Of a DNA stretch of 5,133 nt, positions 1-5,133 are shown piece by piece. This stretch comes from a bacterium (GTDB taxonomy: Bacteria; Krumholzibacteriota; Krumholzibacteriia; LZORAL124-64-63), in assembly GCA_030635025.1 (NCBI GenBank), contig DAOVZQ010000236.1, positions 1 through 5,133 of the forward strand, in the 5' to 3' direction. Made by a program: the position numbers and the translations under genes. Position 1 is the stretch's first letter; each line of letters starts with the position of its first letter. The notes below the pieces were generated by a model. The model was not told the DNA's origin and searched no databases. It saw nothing but the letters and a program-made list of their open reading frames with translations.

Positions 1-1213
1 CGAGGTAGTCGTAACTGCGGTAGATGTCGGCCAGGCGGTCGACACCCGCGCGGATGTTGGTTTCGGGGTCGTACAGCGCGGTCGAGTCGACGCCGGCGAA
101 ACGGGGCAGCAACTGCATCAGACCCACGGCGCCGGCGCTGCTGTTGGCGTTGGGATCGAAGCGCGACTCCTCGAAGATGAGCGAGGCGACGAGGATCCAG
201 TCCATACCATGCGCCTCGCTGGCCTGTTGGATCGTTTCGTCCCAGGAGGAGAGGCGACCGCTGCGATCGGGACGCAACCGGTCCTGACGGTAGTAACGAA
301 CCTGTCGCGGATCGTTGAAGTAGCGGTCGTCGATTACGCCGTAGGCTCGGCTGCGACGGGCGCCGTCGGGCCCGGGGCGGTAGTTCCGTTGCAGGAAGCG
401 GTCCAGGGCGGCCTTGAGGTCCGGGCTGTTGCGCCGGATGACCCAGCATTGGGACCGTTCTTCGGTGAGGGCCGGGCCGATATACAGACCGGGCATCATG
501 ATCTGTGCGGCGTGGGCGGAACGGGCGTTGGCGACGGTGGCCCTGAACTTGCCGTCGGCCACCTTCCGCAGCAGGTCCTCCTGGCTGTACTTCGGTCTGG
601 CTGCGACGAGCCGCAGGTTGAGTTTGCGGTCGTCCCGGATGCGGCGCAACAGGTCGAAGCTTGGATCGTGGGCCGGCATTTGTATGGTCAGGCCGTCGAG
701 ATCCTCGATGGAGACGATTTCCTCGTCTCTCACGTTCAGCACCACGTGCTCCCGGGTGTGGGCGTAGGCGCGGGTCAGGTCGCCGCGTCGTTTGAGGTCG
801 TTGCTCGCCGTGAGGCCCGCGGACACCAGGTCGCCGCGGCCTTCGTTGAGCAGGGTGAACGGATCCTCGCCGGGGCGGGGCGCGATCACTTCCAGCCGTA
901 GATTCCATTCACGGGCGAAGGTCGACACCAGTTCGTATTCGAAGCCGGCTTCCTCACCGTTGAGCACGAGGTAGGAGGGCGGGGCGGGGCAGACGATCAT
1001 GCGCAGGACACCTTCGGACTGGATCGTCGAGAGGTCCCGTTCCAATTGAGGCGTCCAGAGGCTCTCCGTTCTGACACCGGCCGCCGGACGTGATCGTGAG
1101 CCGTCGATCGATTCCTGGCAGCCGCACGACGTCATGGCCACGAGCACGGCGAAGGCCAAGGCCCCGTTGGTCGTGAGTCGGATGTGTTTCCGGGATGTCC
1201 TGAAGATGCCCAT
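1..1213 (-). CDS. mltF: MltF-like membrane-bound lytic murein transglycosylase, lipoprotein, partial (C-terminus beyond left edge)
   Basis: Predicted to cleave the MurNAc-GlcNAc bond of peptidoglycan, forming 1,6-anhydro-muropeptides at the periplasmic face of a membrane. I read 404 codons from the ATG at 1213. Residues 1-30 look like a lipoprotein signal: basic start (RTSRKHIR), short hydrophobic stretch (ALAFAVLVAM), then MTSC with candidate lipid-bearing Cys30. Residues about 66-275 match a family 3 solute-binding domain (GEEAGFEYEL at 86-95, later GRGDLVSAGLT). From about 320 an SLT domain follows: FEESRF with candidate catalytic Glu349, GAVGLMQLLP at 361-370, then NIRAGVDRLA. This domain order is that of MltF. 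E. coli MltF is roughly 500 residues, so perhaps 60-110 residues are missing off the left edge. An in-frame stop lies 9 bases upstream of the ATG (1223-1225), which fixes this start or a later one; the signal sequence favours this one. No Shine-Dalgarno is visible. A solute-binding sensor fused to another lyase is unlikely given the intact SLT motifs. Confidence 0.9.
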   Translation of the reverse strand, partial: MGIFRTSRKHIRLTTNGALAFAVLVAMTSCGCQESIDGSRSRPAAGVRTESLWTPQLERDLSTIQSEGVLRMIVCPAPPSYLVLNGEEAGFEYELVSTFAREWNLRLEVIAPRPGEDPFTLLNEGRGDLVSAGLTASNDLKRRGDLTRAYAHTREHVVLNVRDEEIVSIEDLDGLTIQMPAHDPSFDLLRRIRDDRKLNLRLVAARPKYSQEDLLRKVADGKFRATVANARSAHAAQIMMPGLYIGPALTEERSQCWVIRRNSPDLKAALDRFLQRNYRPGPDGARRSRAYGVIDDRYFNDPRQVRYYRQDRLRPDRSGRLSSWDETIQQASEAHGMDWILVASLIFEESRFDPNANSSAGAVGLMQLLPRFAGVDSTALYDPETNIRAGVDRLADIYRSYDYL

Positions 1214-1219
1214 GAAGTG

Positions 1220-1247
1220 ATGTTAACCGTACGTGGCGGCGTGTCAA
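1220..1247 (-). promoter_or_regulatory. Sigma70-like promoter for the transglycosylase, predicted leaderless
   Basis: Read on the minus strand, a perfect TTGACA (plus 1242-1247) is followed after 16 bases by TAACAT (plus 1220-1225), which matches TATAAT at 4 of 6 positions. Exactly six bases separate the -10 element from the ATG at 1213, so the expected transcription start falls on or beside the A of the start codon. This agrees with the absence of a ribosome binding site. The match is by eye only. Confidence 0.55.
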
Positions 1248-1289
1248 TGTCGGGAACCGGCGTCGGCCGTTCGATATCGGGCGATCGGC

Positions 1290-1318
1290 TTGGTTGTTTT
1301 ATGCAGACGTGCGATAAT
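1290..1318 (+). promoter_or_regulatory. Sigma70-like promoter for the plus-strand genes
   Basis: TTGGTT (1290-1295), a 17-base spacer and GATAAT (1313-1318, 5 of 6 to TATAAT) lie upstream of the DUF503 gene. The expected start near 1325 gives a leader of about 23 bases that includes the AGGAGG at 1340-1345. The -35 is weak (3 of 6). This is the only good plus-strand promoter I see ahead of the five-gene run. Confidence 0.5.
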
Positions 1319-1339
1319 GGACCCCTATCGATTCGGGAG

Positions 1340-1345
1340 AGGAGG
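1340..1345 (+). promoter_or_regulatory. Strong Shine-Dalgarno with unusual spacing to the DUF503 start
   Basis: A perfect AGGAGG ends only two bases before the ATG at 1348 but eight bases before an in-frame TTG at 1354. The normal optimum is about 5-9 bases, so this site argues for the TTG, or for a start shared between the two codons. Confidence 0.6.
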
Positions 1346-1347
1346 CG

Positions 1348-1668
1348 ATGGTCTTGGAGGATATTCGCGTCTACACCGGCACCCTGGTGTTGGACCTGAC
1401 CCAGCCCTACGCGGCCAGTCTCAAGGAGCGTCGCAAGGCGCTGCATTCCTTGAAGGATCGTCTGATGGACAAGGACTTCGCCGTGGCCCAGGTCGGTCCA
1501 GCCGACATGAGGCAACGGGCCTTCGTGGCCGTGACGGCCGTGGCCGGCAACGCATCGCTTTTGGACGAGCGGCTGGATCTGGCCGAGCGTCTCGCTTTCG
1601 CCACCGAATTCGAGGTGAGGATTCTGAGCCGGGATACGGTCGGTTGGTCGGACTCATCCCTGGGGTGA
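1348..1668 (+). CDS. DUF503 family protein (YlxP-like)
   Basis: A small protein of 106 codons, close to the usual 90-100 residues of the DUF503 (PF04456) family that includes Bacillus YlxP. The exact biochemical role is not established. YlxP-type genes often lie in the nusA-infB-rbfA region, which suggests a link to ribosome maturation or translation. Visible family features are an N-terminal strand (VYTGTLVLDL), then SLKERRKALHSLKDRL at 24-39, VAQVGPADMRQRA at 46-58 with the QRA motif, a second strand (VAVTAV) and a helix (LLDERLDLAERL). No signal peptide or membrane segment is present. Here it is the first gene of the plus-strand run, divergent from the transglycosylase; no infB or rbfA is in view. 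Start: ATG 1348 is taken, but TTG 1354 fits the AGGAGG spacing better and would remove only two residues. The last ~9 residues (TVGWSDSSLG) are not typical of the family. Confidence 0.85.
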   Translation: MVLEDIRVYTGTLVLDLTQPYAASLKERRKALHSLKDRLMDKDFAVAQVGPADMRQRAFVAVTAVAGNASLLDERLDLAERLAFATEFEVRILSRDTVGWSDSSLG

Positions 1669-1768
1669 CCGCCCGGATCTGGCCCCGAACCCCGCACTGG
1701 CTAAATGCCCCCCGACATGGCACATTGGTCCGTCGTTTCAGCCCATAAGCGTACACAAAGGGTTTCCC
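1669..1768 (+). other. 100-base spacer between DUF503 gene and hydrolase gene
   Basis: No gene, convincing promoter or rho-independent terminator is visible. GGGGT (1662-1666) can pair with ACCCC (1689-1693) but no T-tract follows. TTGGTC at 1725-1730 has no -10 element at an acceptable distance. Readthrough from the upstream promoter is therefore possible, but a weak or alternative-sigma promoter cannot be excluded. Confidence 0.4.
1757..1762 (+). promoter_or_regulatory. Ribosome binding site of the cyclase-family hydrolase
   Basis: AAAGGG with a six-base spacer to the ATG at 1769. It is a partial match to AGGAGG but well placed, and it supports the chosen start. Confidence 0.5.
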
Positions 1769-2386
1769 ATGAAGTTGCTCGACCTCAGTCATACCATCAA
1801 GACCGACATGCCCGCCTATCCCGGCGACACGTCGCGCACCTTCATCGAGCGTCTTTCCGCTCATGGCGAGGCGTCTCATCAGGCGTCGTCGTTCAGCATG
1901 GGGTGCCACGTGGGCACGCACATAGATCTGCCGCTGCACTTCCGCGACGGAGAACCCGGTCTGGACACTTATCCGCCGATGGGCTGTCTCGGTCGCGCGC
2001 GCGTTTTCCCGGCGCCCCAAGGCGCCATCGGAACCGACGTTTTCACTGCCACCGACCTGTCGAGCCTGGATTTCGTGCTCCTGAGGACCGGTTGGTCGCG
2101 TCGTTGGGGCACGAGCGGTTATTACGAGGACTGGCCCTGGTTGGACAGCGAGGCGGCCGAGATGTTGGCGGGCGCCGGTCTACGCGGCGTGGGTCTCGAC
2201 GGCCCCAGCGTGGACCCGCTCGGTGGCCAGGCCGCCCACGAGATCCTGGCCGCGGCTGGTCTGATCAACGTCGAGAACCTGACCAATCTCGACCAGCTGC
2301 CCGATGATCCCTTCCTGTTCATGGCCCTTCCCCTTAAACTGTCGGGAGCCGAGGCGTCACCCGTGCGCGCCGTCGCCCTGCTTTGA
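1769..2386 (+). CDS. Cyclase / kynurenine formamidase family metal-dependent hydrolase
   Basis: A 205-residue protein of the cyclase family (PF04199), metal-dependent amidohydrolases that include bacterial kynurenine formamidase (KynB), isatin hydrolase and polyketide-linked members. The N-terminus DLSHTI (5-10) with the Pro/Gly turn MPAYPGD (14-20) is typical. The signature H-x-G-T-H-x-D-x-P-x-H is intact at 47-57 (His47, His51, Asp53, His57), and His157 and Glu169 (in NVENLTNLD, 167-175) fit the remaining metal/catalytic positions. The C-terminus ends with PLKLSGAEASPVRAVAL, also typical. Length is normal (about 200-220), and no signal peptide is seen, so it should be cytosolic. The exchanger gene follows after 16 bases, suggesting co-transcription. 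No kynureninase or tryptophan dioxygenase gene is in the window, so the substrate is open and the kynB name is not justified. Start ATG 1769 is supported by the AAAGGG upstream. Confidence 0.9.
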   Translation: MKLLDLSHTIKTDMPAYPGDTSRTFIERLSAHGEASHQASSFSMGCHVGTHIDLPLHFRDGEPGLDTYPPMGCLGRARVFPAPQGAIGTDVFTATDLSSLDFVLLRTGWSRRWGTSGYYEDWPWLDSEAAEMLAGAGLRGVGLDGPSVDPLGGQAAHEILAAAGLINVENLTNLDQLPDDPFLFMALPLKLSGAEASPVRAVALL

Positions 2387-2393
2387 CCCGACT

Positions 2394-2397
2394 GGAG
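2394..2397 (+). promoter_or_regulatory. Ribosome binding site that decides the exchanger start
   Basis: GGAG, eight bases after the hydrolase stop codon, lies five bases upstream of an in-frame TTG at 2403. No comparable site precedes the ATG at 2421, and the upstream ATG at 2304 lies inside the hydrolase gene. Confidence 0.55.
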
Positions 2398-2402
2398 TCG
2401 AT

Positions 2403-3344
2403 TTGTTCGCCGACGTGTTGATGGCCGGCCTCGGCATCGCCCTCCTTGTGGGGGGCGCGACGCTGCTGGTGTCCGGCAGCTCGCGACTGGCGAATTTGCT
2501 GGGTGTGCCGCAGGTGCTCGTCGGTCTGACCGTCGTGGCCTGGGGGACTTCGGCCCCCGAACTGGTGGTCGCTTTGACGGCGTCCATGAAGGGCAGCTCG
2601 GGGATCGTGCTGGGCAACGTGATCGGGTCGAACCTGGCGAATACGGGGCTCATCCTGGGCATCGCCGCGCTGCTGATGACCCCCGCGGTGGAACGACGTC
2701 TTTGGACCTTCGACGTGCCGGCCATGCTGGGCTCCACGGCTCTCTTCGTGATTTTGCTGGCCGACGGAGCGATCAGCTATATCGACGGCATCGTCCTGGT
2801 GGTGGTTTTTGCGGCGATCACGTTTGCGACCGTCCGCAGCGCTTTGTTGCATCCTCGCGACGTGGAGGCTCTCGATGCGCCGCGGCCTCTGGCCAAGGGC
2901 GTGGCCGTCAACCTGTTGCTGTCGTTGGTTGGTGCGGCCGGTCTGGTCGGCGGCGGCCATATTCTGGTGGAGGCGGCCACCAAGGTGGCCTACACCCTGG
3001 GCGTCCCCGATGTCGTGATCGGCCTGACTCTCGTCGCGGTGGGCACGAGTCTGCCCGAACTGGCCGCGACCCTTGTGGCCGCCGCACGACGCGAGAGCGG
3101 TATCGCCCTGGGGAATGTGATAGGATCGAATATCTTCAATCTGCTGGCGGTGACCGGGCCGGCCGCGCTGGTTCGACCGGTCATGCTCGGCGAGGTGAGC
3201 CTGTGGCGCGAGACGGGCGGATTGATCATCATCTCGCTCATGTTGCCCCTGCTGCTGATCGGTCGCCACCGATTGACGCGCGCCGGCGGGTTCGTTTTGC
3301 TGGTGCTTTACGCCGTGTTCATTATTCGACGTGTTGCCGGATGA
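2403..3344 (+). CDS. Calcium/sodium antiporter, CaCA superfamily (YrbG-like)
   Basis: An inner-membrane cation antiporter predicted to exchange Ca2+ for Na+ or H+. From TTG 2403 it has 313 residues, the normal size for the bacterial K+-independent branch, with about ten hydrophobic segments (roughly 5-25, 35-61, 68-91, 103-120, 124-144, 166-190, 199-228, 234-258, 270-287, 294-310). Both hallmark alpha repeats are clear. Alpha-1 has GTSAPE at 48-53 and GNVIGSNLAN at 71-80; alpha-2 has GTSLPE at 214-219 and GNVIGSNIFN at 237-246. Glu53 and Glu219 correspond to the ion-binding glutamates (Glu54 and Glu213 in archaeal NCX_Mj). The position of NCX_Mj Asp240 is Asn246 here, making the two halves symmetric, as in many bacterial homologues. 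The start is chosen for its GGAG site and because an ATG at 2304 would add 33 non-hydrophobic residues overlapping the hydrolase; ATG 2421 is an alternative without a ribosome binding site. The next gene starts 16 bases after the stop. Transported ion is inferred. Confidence 0.92.
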   Translation: MFADVLMAGLGIALLVGGATLLVSGSSRLANLLGVPQVLVGLTVVAWGTSAPELVVALTASMKGSSGIVLGNVIGSNLANTGLILGIAALLMTPAVERRLWTFDVPAMLGSTALFVILLADGAISYIDGIVLVVVFAAITFATVRSALLHPRDVEALDAPRPLAKGVAVNLLLSLVGAAGLVGGGHILVEAATKVAYTLGVPDVVIGLTLVAVGTSLPELAATLVAAARRESGIALGNVIGSNIFNLLAVTGPAALVRPVMLGEVSLWRETGGLIIISLMLPLLLIGRHRLTRAGGFVLLVLYAVFIIRRVAG

Positions 3345-3350
3345 TAGGCC

Positions 3351-3355
3351 AGGAG
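3351..3355 (+). promoter_or_regulatory. Ribosome binding site that decides the pseudouridine synthase start
   Basis: AGGAG, five bases before ATG 3361, lies just after the exchanger stop (3342-3344). It favours this start over an in-frame ATG at 3331 that would overlap the exchanger gene and lacks a good site. Confidence 0.7.
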
Positions 3356-3360
3356 AAGTC

Positions 3361-4164
3361 ATGACGCCCGACAAACGGGACCCACAAGACCATCAACTCA
3401 AGGACGTGTCATCCGAGGATGTCCGGGATCTCGTGCCGGAGGATCCGCCCTTGGAGACCATGGGACTCGCCCGCAAGATCGCAAAGGCCGGATACGCCTC
3501 GCGCCGCCAGGCCGAGGAAATGGTTCGGTCGGGCCGGGTTGTCATAAACGACAAACGCATTCTGGACCCCTACATGTCCGTCACCGATGAGCACGAGATC
3601 AAGATCGACGGCGTTCCCGTAGTGGAGATCATCCGCTCATACTTTGCCTTCAACAAACCGGCCGATGTCGCCACAAGCCCCTCGGTGGGTTATCGCCACC
3701 GCACCCTGAACGAGTTTCTGCCCAGGGATATTCCGGGGTTGCAGTCGGCCGGACGCCTGGATATCGGGACGACCGGACTTCTGTTGCTATCCAACGACAG
3801 CGCCTGGAACGCTGTTGCGGCGAGTGGTCACGGGCATGGCAAGGAGTTCTTGGTGACGGTGCGAAACTCCGTCGCCCAGGGTCAGATCGAGGTCATGGCC
3901 GCGGGTGTGAAAATCCCACGTCTTGGCGCGGTATCACCGACTCTGGTGTGTCTGGAGGAGCGCAGTGACCGCCGGTCGACCTTTCGGATCGCCCTGGACT
4001 CCGGCAAGGTCCGTCAGATCAGGATCCTGTGCTCGGCCCTGCACCTGGAGATCGAGGCCATCCATCGTGTGAGGATTGGTGTGGTGGAGTTGGGCGCGCT
4101 GGCCGTCGGTCGTTACCGGGCGTTGAGCCGGGATGAGATCGAAGGCATCAGGGCGGGGGCCTGA
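3361..4164 (+). CDS. Pseudouridine synthase with S4 domain, RsuA/RluB/RluE/RluF family
   Basis: Predicted to isomerise one uridine of 16S or 23S rRNA to pseudouridine in the cytosol. The protein has 267 residues. Residues 1-33 are a charged, probably flexible extension. An S4 RNA-binding domain follows at about 34-82 (LARKIAKAGYASRRQAEEMV, then GRVVIN). The catalytic domain starts near YFAFNKPADV (94-103). The family motif GRLDIGTTGLLLLSND spans 131-146 with nucleophile Asp134. Downstream, GKVRQIRIL (215-223) and HRVRIGVVELGALAVGRYRAL (235-255) match the usual GxxRQVRRM and RVRIG...LxxGxxRxL blocks. Odd points: the K-x-Y motif that normally supplies the active-site tyrosine reads KEF (161-163), giving Phe163, and RRM is replaced by RIL. 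RsuA (U516), RluB, RluE and RluF targets cannot be told apart from sequence by eye, so no symbol is given. It lies 16 bases after the exchanger and 2 bases before the methyltransferase. Confidence 0.9.
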   Translation: MTPDKRDPQDHQLKDVSSEDVRDLVPEDPPLETMGLARKIAKAGYASRRQAEEMVRSGRVVINDKRILDPYMSVTDEHEIKIDGVPVVEIIRSYFAFNKPADVATSPSVGYRHRTLNEFLPRDIPGLQSAGRLDIGTTGLLLLSNDSAWNAVAASGHGHGKEFLVTVRNSVAQGQIEVMAAGVKIPRLGAVSPTLVCLEERSDRRSTFRIALDSGKVRQIRILCSALHLEIEAIHRVRIGVVELGALAVGRYRALSRDEIEGIRAGA

Positions 4165-4166
4165 TC

Positions 4167-5096
4167 ATGGTAACTCACATGAACTGTCCGTTGTGCGATC
4201 ATGATCAAGCTAGGATTCTACCGTTCCATTACGAATGGGAAGGGGCACGCTTCGACCTGGGCGTTTGCCGTACTTGCGGGCACATCTCCCTATGTCCGAT
4301 GCCTGCGGCCGAACAGATCCAATCGTTCTATGGCGAGGAATATTTCGAGACGGGCCTGCACGGCTTGGACCGCGAAAATGCCACGTACATCGAGCGTGCT
4401 GATGCGGCCCATGCACAGACACTCGACTTCGTGAGGAAGGAACTGCTGTCCCGGCATCCGAAAGCACATTCCTTCTTCGAAATCGGTGCTGCGACAGGAC
4501 ATTTACTTCAGGCTACACAGGAGGCGGGCATCTCCCGCACTGGCGGTGTCGAGATTTCGTCCGAGGCAGTCGCTCATGCCCGATCGACTTTCGGGTTCGA
4601 GTTGATCTGCGCGAATGTCGATGATGCCGATGTGTCGGTGTTCGAAACGGGCTGGGATCTCGTCTATGCTGGCGATGTTCTTGAGCACGTCAGGAATCCG
4701 GATCGGCTGGTATCGACCATGGCGCACTTGGTAGCCGACGATGGTGTAGTCGTCGTCAGAATCCCGGCCACCTTCGAGTTGATCTCAACACGGGTCGCCG
4801 GCGCGTGTCTGTCGTTGCTGGGGAAGTCCATGCGTCTACCCGACGCTCCCTATCATCTCCACGAATTCAAGGCAGGGCCGATCCGCGAGCTCTTCGCACG
4901 CCACTTTGATGATGTCGAAATCATCAACGACATCGTGTCGCCGACGGAGTTGAACCTCAAAGGCCTGCGTCCCGGATATGTGGGGAAGCTGGCGCTCCAT
5001 CTCCTGAACTACCCCGTAACGAAGCTGTTTGGCGTCTTCGGGGATCGGTTCACGATCATTGCAAAACGTCCCAGACGTGAAAATATCCGCACTTAG
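4167..5096 (+). CDS. Class I SAM-dependent methyltransferase with N-terminal zinc ribbon
   Basis: A 309-residue cytosolic protein. The N-terminus carries two CxxC pairs, CPLC at 7-10 and CRTC at 34-37, a probable zinc-binding ribbon seen in many sugar or small-molecule methyltransferases. A linker with FYGEEYF (54-60) leads to a Rossmann-type domain: motif I FFEIGAATGHLL at 103-114, the acidic end of strand 2 in GGVEIS (Glu129), an acidic pair DD at 152-153 and DLVYAGDVLEHV at 164-175, as in the Methyltransf_23 group. The C-terminal part ends in GDRFTIIAKR, common in this group. The substrate is unknown; relatives act on deoxysugars, O-antigen precursors or polyketide intermediates. It begins two bases after the pseudouridine synthase stop, so translational coupling is likely; GGGGG at 4155-4159 may act as a ribosome binding site for ATG 4167. 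A second ATG at 4179 would still keep both CxxC pairs. Two 60-base blocks counted here are 53-55% GC against 68-70% in the exchanger gene. Confidence 0.88.
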   Translation: MVTHMNCPLCDHDQARILPFHYEWEGARFDLGVCRTCGHISLCPMPAAEQIQSFYGEEYFETGLHGLDRENATYIERADAAHAQTLDFVRKELLSRHPKAHSFFEIGAATGHLLQATQEAGISRTGGVEISSEAVAHARSTFGFELICANVDDADVSVFETGWDLVYAGDVLEHVRNPDRLVSTMAHLVADDGVVVVRIPATFELISTRVAGACLSLLGKSMRLPDAPYHLHEFKAGPIRELFARHFDDVEIINDIVSPTELNLKGLRPGYVGKLALHLLNYPVTKLFGVFGDRFTIIAKRPRRENIRT

Positions 5097-5133
5097 TATT
5101 GATATCAGGCACTCAAGGGTGTAAGCTCATTCC
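5097..5133. other. Short right-edge tail, no feature seen
   Basis: Thirty-seven relatively AT-rich bases follow the methyltransferase stop. No hairpin with a T-tract and no start codon with a ribosome binding site is visible before the window ends. Confidence 0.4.

Noticed and set aside
209..901. A 230-codon open frame on the plus strand across the transglycosylase
   Set aside because: The opposite strand encodes an intact solute-binding plus SLT protein through the whole interval. The plus frame has no family features.
1662..1693. Possible terminator hairpin after the DUF503 gene
   Set aside because: Only a five-base GGGGT/ACCCC pairing with a long loop and no T-tract follows, so a rho-independent terminator is not supported.
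1725..1757. Possible promoter ahead of the hydrolase (TTGGTC with CATAAG or TACACA)
   Set aside because: Spacers of 13 and 21 bases are outside the range for sigma70 promoters.
1421..2020. A 199-codon minus-strand frame spanning the DUF503 gene, the spacer and the hydrolase start
   Set aside because: It is antisense to two well-supported genes, is Arg-rich and has no domain or ribosome binding site I could recognise.
1769..2386. Naming the hydrolase kynB
   Set aside because: The family motif is intact, but it is shared by enzymes with different substrates, and no kynurenine-pathway gene is in view.
2334..3374. A 346-codon open frame on the minus strand antisense to the exchanger
   Set aside because: Its product is rich in Gln, His, Arg and Asp with no recognisable domain, as expected from the complement of a GC-rich hydrophobic membrane protein gene. 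The sense frame has full CaCA motifs.
1..5133. A defence, mobile or otherwise undescribed multi-gene system
   Set aside because: Every sizeable gene falls in a known family, no repeat arrays, transposase, integrase or toxin-antitoxin pairs are visible, and the gene set has no apparent shared function.

Overview
This GC-rich window (about 65-70% in the blocks I counted through the middle, mid-50s at the right-hand end) is densely coding. It looks like an ordinary bacterial chromosome. The left-edge gene is an MltF-type murein lytic transglycosylase with a lipoprotein-like N-terminus, which suggests a diderm (Gram-negative) organism. The phylum cannot be fixed from the sequence. I see no tRNA, rRNA, CRISPR array, insertion sequence or phage gene.

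Layout: positions 1-1213 on the minus strand hold the 5' 404 codons of the transglycosylase, which runs off the left edge. A 134-base divergent intergenic region (1214-1347) follows. It carries a promoter-like site for each direction. The minus-strand site is placed so that transcription would begin at or next to the ATG, so a leaderless mRNA is predicted. From 1348 to 5096 five genes lie on the plus strand: a DUF503 (YlxP-like) small protein, a metal-dependent hydrolase of the cyclase/kynurenine formamidase family, a ten-helix CaCA-type sodium/calcium exchanger, an S4-domain pseudouridine synthase of the RsuA/RluB/RluE/RluF family, and a zinc-ribbon class I SAM-dependent methyltransferase. 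Gaps are 100, 16, 16 and 2 bases, so the last four look like one transcription unit, perhaps with the first.

The genes do not form an obvious single pathway. They cover cell-wall remodelling, a possible ribosome-associated factor, small-molecule hydrolysis, cation export, rRNA modification and a methyltransferase of the kind often found in surface-polysaccharide or secondary-metabolite clusters. The methyltransferase is less GC-rich than its neighbours and may mark the start of a different block beyond the window.

I did not find a convincing undescribed system. The points most worth a second look are the predicted leaderless start of the transglycosylase, a Tyr-to-Phe change in the pseudouridine synthase active site, two non-standard start-codon choices, and the composition shift at the methyltransferase.
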